DNA of 46,557 nucleotides, taken from a virus. Positions within the stretch are counted from its first letter, which is position 1. Each line of letters begins with the position of its first letter. Position numbers and translations under genes: made by a program. Below, piece by piece: positions 1-7,668 of the stretch. Under the pieces are notes generated by a model, which was not told the DNA's origin, did not search any database, and saw only the letters and a program-made list of their open reading frames with translations. The stretch is taken from positions 1 through 46,557 of IMG/VR virus record IMGVR_UViG_3300037054_000363; one strand, written 5' to 3'.

Positions 1-1227
1 TTAGCGAAGCCATTGTCGCGCTCTCAGCCCGGCGACTTGCTCAAGTTTCGGAATGTGTTTGACCTTCAGCCCGAGATAGCCGGAAACTTCGCTGAGCGTG
101 ATGCGTTCTTGATAATAATTTCCCAACACCATACGGACGAGTGGGCGGCCGAAGTTGCTAACGGTTTCCTGCGGCATATTGCGTTTAATCTCAACGCCGG
201 CTGATTGCTTCCTTTTCTGTTCAAGGTGCGCAAGATATGCCGTAATATATTGGGCGCGTTTTTGCTTGTAGAAATCATCTGTTGTTCGGTCGAACGTCAA
301 GAGGCGGCGAAGCAGAGATTCGCGACTCACATTGTATTGGCGCGCCAAGTCGCTCACTTCGGAGTCGGTCCATCTTGTGGAGCGGGGCCCGAGCGCAGTG
401 ACCCGTGGTTCGGCTAAGAGCAAATCTTTTGGAATTAAAGCGGCAGCAGCGGCATGATTACAAAAGACTTCAATTCGTTGGTCTTCAGGTGGCCGCTTCT
501 CGTCCGTTTCAAGATCGGAGACGCCACTGACATGGATCATCAGATGCGTAAGTTCATGTAACAGGCTGAACGTTCGGCGGGTTAGAGTGTCATTTCGATT
601 GACCGCAATCACGGGCAGGGTTTCGGCCGCGATTGCGAAACCCGACGCCTCATCGGATGGAAAGCGAGTGGTTTGAAAGACCAAAACGCCCAGGTCCTCG
701 ATTCGACCGCGCCAGCCATTGAAGCCAGTGCGGCCGTCGTTATCCCTCCAGGTCATTTGTAATTCGCGGGTTACGCCGAGTGCCTCTCGAATGCGCTTGC
801 CAACCTGTTCGGCATCTTCGCCTAGCGTGGCAGCGAGAGTGAACTTGGCGCTCGTCTCTTGGAGGTCCGCCACAAGTTCCGCCGCCAACTCTCGGCGCTC
901 GTTTGTGGCTCGGATTTCCAGTTGAAGAGCGGGCGAATAGTGGCGCGCACCCGTTCCGGGTAACCGTCGCAGATCGCGCATGACGTCGAACCGTGGAGGA
1001 GCTTCTTGCAGATAGAAGACGGCCAACGGTCGCTTGAACAGAGCCGCGAGTTTCCTCAATTGCGGAATCGAAGGCGCATCATCGCTAGTCGCATCTTCCC
1101 ACGCGGCAAGCTTTGCTTCATCGATTTTAAGACGCTCGGCCGCCGCCGCCACTGTGGCGAAGCCAGCGGTCTCCCTCGCCCATTTGATGAGCGCGGGGGT
1201 GACAAGGGCCTTTGTCCGTGCCGCCAT
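1..1227 (-). CDS. XRE-family HTH / ImmA-IrrE metallopeptidase
   Basis: Encodes about 408 residues. Residues 10-75 look like an XRE-type helix-turn-helix, and the middle holds a zinc-peptidase motif, HELTH, followed by a conserved CNHAAAAALIP segment. This is the ImmA/IrrE layout: proteins of this family sense a signal and cleave a partner repressor or antitoxin. I chose the ATG at 1227 (MAARTK), which has a GGAGAAGG ribosome site upstream; an earlier ATG at 1284 only adds an unconvincing basic extension. The stop codon is the first three bases of the window, so the gene is complete, but any downstream partner (toxins often follow such genes) lies outside. It sits outside the leftmost visible att site, so it belongs either to the chromosome or to another element on the left. 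Domain assignment is by motif recognition; the biological role is inferred. Confidence 0.85.
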   Translation of the reverse strand: MAARTKALVTPALIKWARETAGFATVAAAAERLKIDEAKLAAWEDATSDDAPSIPQLRKLAALFKRPLAVFYLQEAPPRFDVMRDLRRLPGTGARHYSPALQLEIRATNERRELAAELVADLQETSAKFTLAATLGEDAEQVGKRIREALGVTRELQMTWRDNDGRTGFNGWRGRIEDLGVLVFQTTRFPSDEASGFAIAAETLPVIAVNRNDTLTRRTFSLLHELTHLMIHVSGVSDLETDEKRPPEDQRIEVFCNHAAAAALIPKDLLLAEPRVTALGPRSTRWTDSEVSDLARQYNVSRESLLRRLLTFDRTTDDFYKQKRAQYITAYLAHLEQKRKQSAGVEIKRNMPQETVSNFGRPLVRMVLGNYYQERITLSEVSGYLGLKVKHIPKLEQVAGLRARQWLR

Positions 1228-1356
1228 CGTCGAGTGGCCTTCTCCGATCCTACAGCCGGAGCGCGCGCGCCATGGTGTCCGCAAGTGAGGGCCGTCGCAA
1301 GTCGGCCGTCAACGGAAACATCGTAGCGGAAATATGTAAGCGATTCTGCGCGGGCC

Positions 1357-1376
1357 GCACCTATGGCGTACCTACA
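1357..1376. promoter_or_regulatory. paired boxes left of att1 (possible integrase arm sites)
   Basis: Two copies of GYACCTA (1357-1363 and 1368-1374) lie 11 bp apart, about 48 bp outside the att1 repeat. The right ends of E1 and E2 each carry a pair of their own box at 11-12 bp spacing, 66-80 bp from the att repeat. By analogy this pair may be the right-end arm sites of a further element to the left. The copies are short and degenerate, so this is weak. Confidence 0.3.
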
Positions 1377-1421
1377 CGACTTTCAACAAGAAATGGATTT
1401 TGAAGAAGTGCTTGAAATTGT

Positions 1422-1466
1422 TGGCTCCCCGGGATGGATTCGAACCACCGACCAACCGGTTAACAG
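1422..1466 (-). repeat. att1, 3' part of tRNA-Asn (left end of E1)
   Basis: A 45-bp sequence identical to 16435-16479 and to the 3' part of the intact tRNA-Asn at 32464-32508. Read on the minus strand it runs from the anticodon loop to CCA. The sequence diverges immediately beyond the anticodon, so this is not a working tRNA gene. It is the attachment repeat left by site-specific integration into the tRNA 3' end, and marks the left edge of E1. Confidence 0.95.
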
Positions 1467-1547
1467 CTAGTCCCCACGGCGTTTCAGAGCATCGCACGCC
1501 GGTTCGTCCAATTGCATAAAATGCCGATTCTATTTGCATTTATGTTT

Positions 1548-1569
1548 GCAAGGCCTATCATTGCCTTGC
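1548..1569. promoter_or_regulatory. inverted repeat in E1 left end
   Basis: GCAAGGC (1548-1554) and GCCTTGC (1563-1569) form a perfect 7-bp stem with an 8-nt loop, in the AT-rich stretch between att1 and the integrase. It could be a protein-binding site in the att region or a small hairpin; nothing in the sequence decides. Confidence 0.4.
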
Positions 1570-1571
1570 TT

Positions 1572-1663
1572 GGGGCCACACTAAAGCGCATCGAAAATGT
1601 GGCCCCGATGTGGCCCCGGAAGCGAGCGAATTCCACCGGTTGGCCATGCCAGAGGGGGCCACA
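1572..1663. promoter_or_regulatory. four TGTGGCCCC boxes at E1 left end, abutting int
   Basis: TGTGGCCCC occurs inverted at 1572-1580, direct at 1598-1606 and 1609-1617, and inverted at 1655-1663, the last ending directly before the integrase ATG. Two further direct copies sit at the opposite end of E1 (16355-16374). Such end-specific boxes are what one expects of arm-type binding sites for the integrase N-terminal domain or for an excisionase. The copy at 1655-1663 covers the ribosome-binding region, so its occupant could repress int. The role is inferred from position. Confidence 0.7.
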
Positions 1664-2950
1664 ATGGCGAAAGTGAACCTTACTGACCGCAAGGTGCAGT
1701 CACTCAAGCCGGCGGCCGCCGGCGGGCGGCGCGAGTTGCTGGACAGCGTCGTCTCGGGCTTCGGCGTTCGCGTCACCGACAGCGGCGCGCGGACCTGGAT
1801 TCTCAAGACGCGGTATCCGGGCAGCACCAACCCGACACGCCGCGCCCTCGGCGAGTACCCGGCCATGACCCTTGAGCAGGCCCGGGCGAAGGCCGGCCAG
1901 TGGCGGACCCTGATCAAGCAGGGCAAGGACCCCCGGGACGAGGAGGAGCGCCAGCAACGCGCGGAAGCCCGGCAGCGGGCCAATACGTTCGCTGTCGTCG
2001 CTGAGGACTTCATCAAGGACAAGCTGGCGACCGAGCGCAAGGGCGCAGAGGTCGAGCGCGACATCCGCCGCGAGTTCCTGCCGGTGTGGGGCACACGGCC
2101 GATTACCGAGATTACCGCCCATGACGTGCGCGATCTCGTCAAGGGGATCAAGGATCGAGGCGCCCCGTATCAGGCTCACAACGTCCTAGGCCATGCGCGC
2201 CGGCTGTTTTCTTGGGCGATTGACCAACACGCCTTCGGGATCGAGGCTTCGCCATGCGATCGGCTGAAACCCAAGGCGATCATTGGCGAGAAAAAGGCCC
2301 GCAAGCGCGTCCTGTCCGACGATGAAATCCGGGCATTCTGGCGCAATGCCGGGCGGCTGCCCTATCCCTACGGCCCGCTTTGCCGGCTGCTGCTGTTGAC
2401 CGGGCAACGCCACAACGAGGTCGCCAAGGCGACGCGCGGCGAGTTTGCCCCCGATGGCGCCCTCTGGGCGATCGGCGCCGAACGGTTCAAGTCGGACGCG
2501 GACCATATGGTGCCGGTGTCGGACGATGCCCGCGCGATCTTCGCGGACCTGCCCCGGTTCAAGTCGGGTGATTTTATCTTTTCCACCACGTTCGGCGTCA
2601 AGCGGACCGTCATATCCGACAAGGTGAAAAATCGGCTTGACGCGCGCATGTTGCGCACCCTCCGGGCAGCGGCACGCAAGCGGGGCGACGATCCGACCCG
2701 GGTCGAGTTGAGGCCATGGATTATCCACGATCTGCGCCGGACCATGCGCACCCATCTTTCGGCGCTTCGCGTCTCGGAGCGCACCGCGGAAATGGTCATC
2801 GGGCACGGCGCCAAGGGGATCGAGCGCGTCTACGATCAACACCGCTACCTTGACGAAATGCGCGAGGCCCTGACCCTCTGGGCCGGCCGGCTGCGATCGA
2901 TCGTTGAGCCGCCGCCAGCGAACGTTGTGCAATTGCACTCGGCGGGGTGA
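1664..2950 (+). CDS. int: tyrosine recombinase / integrase of E1
   Basis: About 428 residues, a P4-type site-specific integrase. The N-terminus (residues 1-90) is a DUF4102-like arm-binding domain beginning MAKVNLTDRKV, followed by a SAM-like core-binding domain and a C-terminal catalytic domain. Catalytic features visible: the first Arg in LLTGQRHNEV, the HxxR box HDLRRT, the IGH box, and the nucleophile Tyr in ERVYDQHRY. I prefer ATG 1664 over the in-frame ATGs at 1610 and 1646 because family members start at MAKxxLT and because an AGAGGGGG ribosome site precedes it. The upstream starts would also place coding sequence over the TGTGGCCCC boxes. It should catalyse integration at tRNA-Asn att1 and, with AlpA, excision. 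It is not closely similar to the E2 integrase although both use the same att core. Confidence 0.95.
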   Translation: MAKVNLTDRKVQSLKPAAAGGRRELLDSVVSGFGVRVTDSGARTWILKTRYPGSTNPTRRALGEYPAMTLEQARAKAGQWRTLIKQGKDPRDEEERQQRAEARQRANTFAVVAEDFIKDKLATERKGAEVERDIRREFLPVWGTRPITEITAHDVRDLVKGIKDRGAPYQAHNVLGHARRLFSWAIDQHAFGIEASPCDRLKPKAIIGEKKARKRVLSDDEIRAFWRNAGRLPYPYGPLCRLLLLTGQRHNEVAKATRGEFAPDGALWAIGAERFKSDADHMVPVSDDARAIFADLPRFKSGDFIFSTTFGVKRTVISDKVKNRLDARMLRTLRAAARKRGDDPTRVELRPWIIHDLRRTMRTHLSALRVSERTAEMVIGHGAKGIERVYDQHRYLDEMREALTLWAGRLRSIVEPPPANVVQLHSAG

Positions 2951-3015
2951 ATTGGCGCGAAATAGCGTTCAGTTGACTTTCGCGTCTGACTGTGGCTTAA
3001 TGCTTCCTACGCCAA

Positions 3016-3052
3016 AGGCTCGGCCGGGGGAAACTCCGTCCCGAGCCTCTTT
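3016..3052 (+). terminator. Rho-independent-like terminator after int (E1)
   Basis: AGGCTCGG (3016-3023) pairs with CCGAGCCT (3041-3048), followed by CTTTAAT. It lies 65 bp after the integrase stop and could end the int transcript. Confidence 0.6.
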
Positions 3053-3063
3053 AATAATTGTCG

Positions 3064-3101
3064 CCCCGCCCTGACCTTGATTGGTCGCGGCGGGGGTTTT
3101 T
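3064..3101 (+). terminator. branched hairpin plus T-run before alpA
   Basis: CCCCGCC (3064-3070) pairs with GGCGGGG (3089-3095). An inner GACC/GGTC stem lies at 3073-3086, and a run of five T follows. It is a strong terminator shape just 24 bp before the next gene, so it may separate int from the following operon or act as an attenuator for it. Confidence 0.65.
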
Positions 3102-3124
3102 CGTTTCAAACGAAGGCACTCGCC

Positions 3125-3325
3125 ATGTCGCATGTACTCCTTCCCTACGCCGACCTTCGGACCAAGGGCATCACGCTTTCGAAGTGCCAAATTTGGCGCC
3201 TGGAGCGCGACAAGCGATTTCCGAAGCGCGTCCAGGTTTCCGACGCCCGCGTGGCGTGGGTCGAATCCGAAATCGACGCCTGGATTGCGCAGCGCATCGC
3301 CGCCCGCGACCTGGTCGCCGCGTAA
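3125..3325 (+). CDS. AlpA-like DNA-binding regulator / excisionase of E1
   Basis: 66 residues starting MSHVLLPYADL. The order of features (a strand, a helix around TLSKCQIWRLER, a KRVQVSDARVAW wing, then EIDAWIAQR) matches the AlpA/MerR-like winged-helix family of phage and satellite regulators. In P4-like elements AlpA switches on integrase and aids excision. ATG 3125 is preferred over an in-frame ATG at 3077, which would place coding sequence over the terminator hairpin. It stands first in a rightward run of particle-type genes, which is unusual, since AlpA genes normally sit with replication genes. Family assignment is fairly secure; the exact target is unknown but may be the TGTGGCCCC boxes. 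Confidence 0.85.
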   Translation: MSHVLLPYADLRTKGITLSKCQIWRLERDKRFPKRVQVSDARVAWVESEIDAWIAQRIAARDLVAA

Positions 3326-3352
3326 TCACCCCAACCAATTGGATCCCGCTAC

Positions 3353-3991
3353 ATGACCACCTCAGTGCTGTCCGGCAGTGCCGCCACTCGCGTCCTGCAG
3401 CCCGGCGAAATTCTCACCGTGACCGCCGACGCGGTATCGAGCGGTCGTGTCGGCCGGCTCGGCAATCTCCCGGGCGACAATGTCCCGGACGTGCCAGCCA
3501 CGTTCACGGCGCTTGCCGCCAGTAAGACACTCACCTTCGGCCCGTTTCCGACCGTCACGCGGCATTTGATCGAAGCATTGAGCGGGCAGGGCGTGGGGTT
3601 CACGCAGGCCGCAGCCGACGCGGCGCGCATGGAAATCGTCGGCGACGCGAGCGACCTCCGATTCATCGCCGCCGCAGGCGCGCCCACGGACTCCACCACC
3701 GGCGCGAACGTGGCGGGGATCGGCTCGCGCTACACGGACACCGCGACCGGCCGGCAATACGCCAACGAAGGCACAAAAGCGTCACCCGTTTGGCGCGCGA
3801 TGCCGACTGTGATCGGCGCCATCGGCGATATGTATTTTATCGTCGGGGCAGGCGCGCCCACGGACGCCACCACGGGCGCGAACGTCGCGGGAATCGGATC
3901 GCAGTACACCGACGTCACGAACGCCAATCTTTACATCAACGGCGGCACGAAGGCGTCACCCGTTTGGAAGCTGGTCACGCGCGCGGCGTAA
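3353..3991 (+). CDS. phage decoration/fibre-like protein with internal repeat
   Basis: 212 residues. The first ~80 residues (leader RVLQPGEILTVTADAVSSG, then TLTFGPFPTVTRHLIEA) resemble the N-terminal beta-rich segment of phage head-decoration and fibre-type proteins. The rest is two copies of a ~45-residue unit containing AGAPTDxTTGANVAGIGS, then YTD, then GTKASPVW, at about residues 105-145 and 163-205. No membrane segment or signal peptide is apparent. It lies between alpA and a further particle-type gene, so it is likely to be a structural or virion-surface protein. No exact family is recognised, and the ribosome site is weak. Confidence 0.65.
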   Translation: MTTSVLSGSAATRVLQPGEILTVTADAVSSGRVGRLGNLPGDNVPDVPATFTALAASKTLTFGPFPTVTRHLIEALSGQGVGFTQAAADAARMEIVGDASDLRFIAAAGAPTDSTTGANVAGIGSRYTDTATGRQYANEGTKASPVWRAMPTVIGAIGDMYFIVGAGAPTDATTGANVAGIGSQYTDVTNANLYINGGTKASPVWKLVTRAA

Positions 3992-4026
3992 CAACGGTCG
4001 CACACCGCGACTTATAAGGAAATACG

Positions 4027-4362
4027 ATGACCGCTCGCAAACCCATAGGGCCGCACTTTTCACAGCGCGACTATTTGCAAAGCCTTCCCCCGGAATACTT
4101 GGGAGATCACGTGGACGTCGCGTTTACCGAATTCATGCACGCGATATCGCGCTGCATTGCTGGCGTTCCCTTTCCGGCCGAAAAGGCGATCGGGTGGGTG
4201 CTGGCCAACATGGCTGCGGCTGGCGGCTACGGGTGGACGACCGATCTGGCTGCAAGAGGCTTGCCGAAAAATTTGGAAAATAGCACCGAGGCTGCAAGGA
4301 CATTTTCCGAAATGATTGTGGCGCACGTCGCCACCTTACCCGCGAATGGAGAATATCCATGA
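4027..4362 (+). CDS. hypothetical protein (E1 particle-gene block)
   Basis: 111 residues beginning MTARKPIGPHFSQRDYLQ, preceded by an AAGGAA ribosome site. No recognised domain, membrane span or cysteine pattern. Its TGA overlaps the start of the next gene (ATGA), indicating translational coupling to the DUF2793-type fibre gene. The coupling suggests a partner or assembly factor for that protein; nothing in the sequence shows a function. Confidence 0.6.
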   Translation: MTARKPIGPHFSQRDYLQSLPPEYLGDHVDVAFTEFMHAISRCIAGVPFPAEKAIGWVLANMAAAGGYGWTTDLAARGLPKNLENSTEAARTFSEMIVAHVATLPANGEYP

Positions 4363-5621
4363 GCGCACATGACGCAATTGCCGCACTGCCGACCGCCGGG
4401 GGCGCCGACCACGCGCTGATCCGCTCGTTGCTCACGAAGCGCGTAACGTACAACTTCGCATCGTCGGAAAACGTAACGACCTGGACGGCACTCGACCCCG
4501 ATACGGGCGCAATTCCGCTTTACGTTCGAATCGGCAACGTGACGTTTCAATACGACTCGACCGACTCGACCACGGCGAACGACGGCATTACGTGCCTCGT
4601 TACCTTGGACGGCAAGCGATACAAGTCGGCGTCGATCACCTACCCGTACGCGGTGCTCAGCGGCTCCGTGACCACGCCGCCCGTCTCGCCGACCATCGGC
4701 GACGCGTACCTCGTGGCGACCGCGTCGACCGGCACATGGTCCGGTAAAGACGGGCGCGTTGCTGTGTTCACAGCATCGGGCTGGCAATTCATCATTTACC
4801 CGATTGGGAAAATGCTTTTCGTTGAGGACACCACGACGTACTGGCATCGCGACGCCAGCGGAACGTGGGCGGTCGGCGTCGGGTCGATCCTGTTCGCCGG
4901 CGCTTCGATCACGGCGTCGAACCTGATCGGCAAACCGGTTCGGTGGATTGCCATCAATCAAACCACCAACGCGCCGCCGGGATCACCGACCGTTGGCGAT
5001 ACCTACATCATCGGCCCGTCGCCGACAGGCGCATGGTCGGGCAACACGACCAAGATTGCTGTTTGCGAGTCGGGCACCACGTTCACGATCTACACGCCGC
5101 GCACCGGCGAACTGGCATACGATATCGCATCGGGTAATGACTATCGGTTTAACGGGTCGGGTTGGGTATCGGGCAACGGCGCCTTTGTCGCCGAGGACTC
5201 GATTTATACTGTCGGTGCAGGAAGCGTAAACCCTGTGTCATCGGGCGGTTACTCCTATTCCGGAACGCCGCCGACAATCGGCGTAACGAACCTTACCGAC
5301 CTCGTGACGCTCACAAAATCGGCGAAACGGACCGGCGCTAAGCAACGGTTTAGATATTCGGCGCAAGTGCTGTCGGCGCAGGCAAACGAACGTATGACCG
5401 TTGGATTATACCGAGACTCCGGGGCGTCTGCGGTCGCCTGGCAGTCGGTATTTGTGGGAGTGCCGCAGGAAGTCAACTATACCGGAACCTTTATCCTAAC
5501 GGCTCCAGATACCTCGTCGCATGTCTACAAAGTGGCAGTTTCGGCCGGGATCGTGGGCGGTGTTGCGACAACGCCGCTCGGGATTTCACAGCGCACTTTC
5601 GAATACCTCGAATCCGCATAA
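4359..5621 (+). CDS. tail-fibre-like protein with two DUF2793-type segments
   Basis: 420 residues, rich in Thr, Ser, Gly and beta-forming residues. Two related segments are seen. One has PPVSPTIGDAYLVATASTGTW and a W-x-G-K-D-G-R-V-A-V-F motif (about residues 108-150). The other has PPGSPTVGDTYIIGPSPTG with the matching TKIAVCESGTTF motif (about 205-250). This SPTxGDxYLV...GxWxG...IAV pattern is typical of DUF2793 domains in phage tail fibre and host-recognition proteins. The C-terminus is a beta-rich region without a known match. In a satellite, a fibre could add to or replace host-recognition parts of a helper particle. The ATG overlaps the upstream stop. Confidence 0.75.
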   Translation: MSAHDAIAALPTAGGADHALIRSLLTKRVTYNFASSENVTTWTALDPDTGAIPLYVRIGNVTFQYDSTDSTTANDGITCLVTLDGKRYKSASITYPYAVLSGSVTTPPVSPTIGDAYLVATASTGTWSGKDGRVAVFTASGWQFIIYPIGKMLFVEDTTTYWHRDASGTWAVGVGSILFAGASITASNLIGKPVRWIAINQTTNAPPGSPTVGDTYIIGPSPTGAWSGNTTKIAVCESGTTFTIYTPRTGELAYDIASGNDYRFNGSGWVSGNGAFVAEDSIYTVGAGSVNPVSSGGYSYSGTPPTIGVTNLTDLVTLTKSAKRTGAKQRFRYSAQVLSAQANERMTVGLYRDSGASAVAWQSVFVGVPQEVNYTGTFILTAPDTSSHVYKVAVSAGIVGGVATTPLGISQRTFEYLESA

Positions 5622-5697
5622 GAGCGAATGCCGCATTAGCGAATGACTGCCCAAGCCCGGCGCGACGCCGGATGCAACATCGAAGGGACTTCGAAAA

Positions 5698-6468
5698 ATG
5701 GCGTTACAATTGGTTGTTGATTCTCTGGACTCCGTTCCTGAGCCGCTGCGCGGCGACTACGCCGCACAAGAGGGTGGCAAATTTCGCCTCAATGTCGACG
5801 GGTTGCAGGACAACGGCGCGCTGCTTAAGGCGCTCCGGACCGAACGCGAGTCCGTCAGTAAACTGAAGGCCGACGCCGCGCCGTGGAAAAAGCTTGGCAA
5901 GACGCCCGACGAAGTCGCCGCGATCCTTGCGGCGGGGGATGCAAGGGAAGCCGAGACGGCTGCGCTCGCCGAAAGAGCCGGGAATGTCGACGCGATCCTA
6001 AAGCAGCACCAAGAAACCTGGACGCAAAAGGAAAAGCTGCTCACTGGCGAATTGAATGCGGCGCGCGCGTCCGAACGCACCGCGATTATCGAAACGACCG
6101 TGACCGCCGCGCTCACCGCAGCGAAGGCCACACCGGAAGGGCTCGACCTGCTTACCGACCGACTCGGCAAGCGACTCCGACTTGAGACGGTAGACGGCAA
6201 ACGGAAGATTCAAATCCTGCAGGCCGATGGCGAGACGCCAATGGCTGGAAAGGGGCCGGGCGGAGTGGCAACCCTCAATGACCTCGTGCAAGAGGCCATG
6301 AAAACGTGGCCCTCGCTATTCATTGGGTCGGGCGCCGGTGGCGGCGGGAAGTCGTCACGGGAAAGCAAGTCCGCGCCGAGTCGCACGATCACTCGCGCGG
6401 AATTCGACACGCTGAGCCCGCGCGCACAGGCCGACAAGATGAAGGCCGGAATCAAACTGATCGACTGA
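5698..6468 (+). CDS. phage scaffolding-type protein (gp20-like)
   Basis: 256 residues. The N-terminus (LVVDSLDSVPEPLRGDYAAQ, then GGKFRLNVDGLQDNGALLKAL) is the signature of phage capsid-scaffolding or minor structural gp20-like proteins. A long charged helical and coiled-coil segment (residues 40-150), a TPEGLDLL region and a Gly-rich tail follow, with a final EFDTLSPRAQADKMKAG helix. In phages this gene directly precedes the major capsid gene and its product directs shell assembly. Here the next gene is not a capsid protein and none exists in E1, so the scaffold would have to act on a helper's capsid. It has a GAAGGG ribosome site. Family assignment is good; the hijacking role is inference. 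Confidence 0.75.
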   Translation: MALQLVVDSLDSVPEPLRGDYAAQEGGKFRLNVDGLQDNGALLKALRTERESVSKLKADAAPWKKLGKTPDEVAAILAAGDAREAETAALAERAGNVDAILKQHQETWTQKEKLLTGELNAARASERTAIIETTVTAALTAAKATPEGLDLLTDRLGKRLRLETVDGKRKIQILQADGETPMAGKGPGGVATLNDLVQEAMKTWPSLFIGSGAGGGGKSSRESKSAPSRTITRAEFDTLSPRAQADKMKAGIKLID

Positions 6469-6511
6469 CCGAGAGAGTCGGCCGCGACAGAAACCCACAC
6501 GGAGTCCGAAA

Positions 6512-7333
6512 ATGAGTTTATCAAATAGCCTCAAGAGCCGATGGAAGCCCGAGCACGAAAAGCACGGGATCGTTGCGGCCATGCGACCGCATTTCCATCG
6601 CGCGCTCGATATCCGCGAACAGCTACAGGCCAAGAAAGCCGCGCTCGCCACCGACAACCACTTGTCGGAACATGGGCGCCGCCAAGTGCTCCGCGATTTC
6701 GCCGCCACGGATGCGGCGCGCACCGTTGCGCGAGCGACGCGCGCGCTCTCCAAGGCGCAAGACAAGGTCCGCGAGCAGCGCATGGCGCTGACGCCGGCCG
6801 TGAAGGACAAGGGGAACGTCGCGAACGCGCTTTTGCGCCAGGAGATCAGGGCGAGTCTCCGCGGAAAAACGCCCGGCCAGCTAGCAACGCTGCTGTTCGA
6901 CCCGAGCGCGGATCCGCTCATGATCGAAGCCGCATTCGAAGCGCCGCTGTTCTTGACCGGCTTGACGGCCGAAATGAAGGACCATCTTCTTGAGGCTGTT
7001 GTCGCGCGCACCAAGGGGCCGCAAGTTGAGGCGCTGGCGCAGACTGCCGAGTCACTGGAAACCGTTGCGGCCGCCGTGCGCGTCGCCACGGACACGTTGC
7101 AGGAGGCCGCAGGGTGCGAGACGCCAGCGGCGTTCGAAGCGTGGTTGAGCAAGGCGGCCCCACTGGATCAAGCCGAACTCGCCGCCGAAAAGGTTGCGTA
7201 TGCGAAATTGGAAGCCGACTTGATCGCGCTAAACGCGGGTAATCTGCCACTCGCCGCGCGGATGACGTTGGTCGAATCGCTGCTCGCCACGAACACCGAC
7301 GAGCTGGCCGGGAAGGCGAGGGACGCCGCGTAA
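6512..7333 (+). CDS. helical protein of unknown function, follows scaffold gene
   Basis: 273 residues, nearly all predicted helix, rich in Ala, Leu, Arg and Glu. The basic N-terminal third (SLKSRWKPEHEKHGIVAAM) is followed by heptad-like stretches consistent with coiled coil. No capsid fold motif, membrane span or enzyme motif is seen. It has a GGAG ribosome site and is co-oriented 43 bp after the scaffolding gene, where a phage would carry its major capsid gene. It may be a second assembly factor. No family is recognised. Confidence 0.6.
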   Translation: MSLSNSLKSRWKPEHEKHGIVAAMRPHFHRALDIREQLQAKKAALATDNHLSEHGRRQVLRDFAATDAARTVARATRALSKAQDKVREQRMALTPAVKDKGNVANALLRQEIRASLRGKTPGQLATLLFDPSADPLMIEAAFEAPLFLTGLTAEMKDHLLEAVVARTKGPQVEALAQTAESLETVAAAVRVATDTLQEAAGCETPAAFEAWLSKAAPLDQAELAAEKVAYAKLEADLIALNAGNLPLAARMTLVESLLATNTDELAGKARDAA

Positions 7334-7350
7334 TCAAGCCACAACGGAAA

Positions 7351-7374
7351 GTAGCCGCGGCGAACTGCGGCTAC
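7351..7374. terminator. bidirectional hairpin after particle block
   Basis: GTAGCCGC (7351-7358) and GCGGCTAC (7367-7374) form a perfect 8-bp stem. It lies between the end of the rightward particle block and the convergent leftward genes. The sequence before it (CACAACGGAAAG) recurs before the hairpin at 7624, so the two are related. Confidence 0.6.
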
Positions 7375-7413
7375 ATTGCCGGGTTGACCGGCTTGCCCGT
7401 GACGCGTCGTGGT

Positions 7414-7581
7414 CTACTTGACGCCCTTGGGCTCACCTTCCTCGTGACGTTTCACCATGGCGTCGACCTGGACAGCAACCCGTTCCGTCGCATCCTTCGC
7501 GTCGTCCGCGTCAGACTTGAGCGCCGCGACCGCGCGGCGGTCTGCCTGAATCGCCTTCAATCGAATCGTGTCTTTGCTCAT
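7414..7581 (-). CDS. small helical protein, hypothetical
   Basis: 55 residues beginning MSKDTIRLKAIQADRRAVAA, highly charged and helical, with no known domain. An AGGG ribosome site precedes ATG 7581; a longer in-frame start at 7614 lacks one. It is transcribed against its neighbours, with a second small leftward gene upstream and hairpins on both sides. That arrangement suggests an independently expressed regulatory or moron-type unit. Function unknown. Confidence 0.5.
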   Translation of the reverse strand: MSKDTIRLKAIQADRRAVAALKSDADDAKDATERVAVQVDAMVKRHEEGEPKGVK

Positions 7582-7623
7582 GTGTTTCGCCCTCAGTGGT
7601 ATTGCGTAATCCACAAACGGAAA

Positions 7624-7647
7624 GCAGCCGCGGCTGCCCGCGGCTGC
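7624..7647. terminator. hairpin between two small leftward genes
   Basis: GCAGCCGCGG (7624-7633) and CCGCGGCTGC (7638-7647) form a 10-bp perfect stem with a 4-nt loop. It is preceded by CACAAACGGAAAG, nearly the same lead sequence as at 7351, so this is probably a duplicated terminator cassette. Confidence 0.55.
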
Positions 7648-7668
7648 CCGCCTCCGTCGCCGTGTCCG

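Noticed and set aside
1422-1466. Functional tRNA gene at att1 (and at att2)
   Set aside because: Only the 3' part from the anticodon loop is present; no acceptor 5' strand or D arm follows.
2186-2938. Long minus-strand frame inside the E1 integrase
   Set aside because: A shadow of a high-GC gene with clear integrase motifs on the plus strand.
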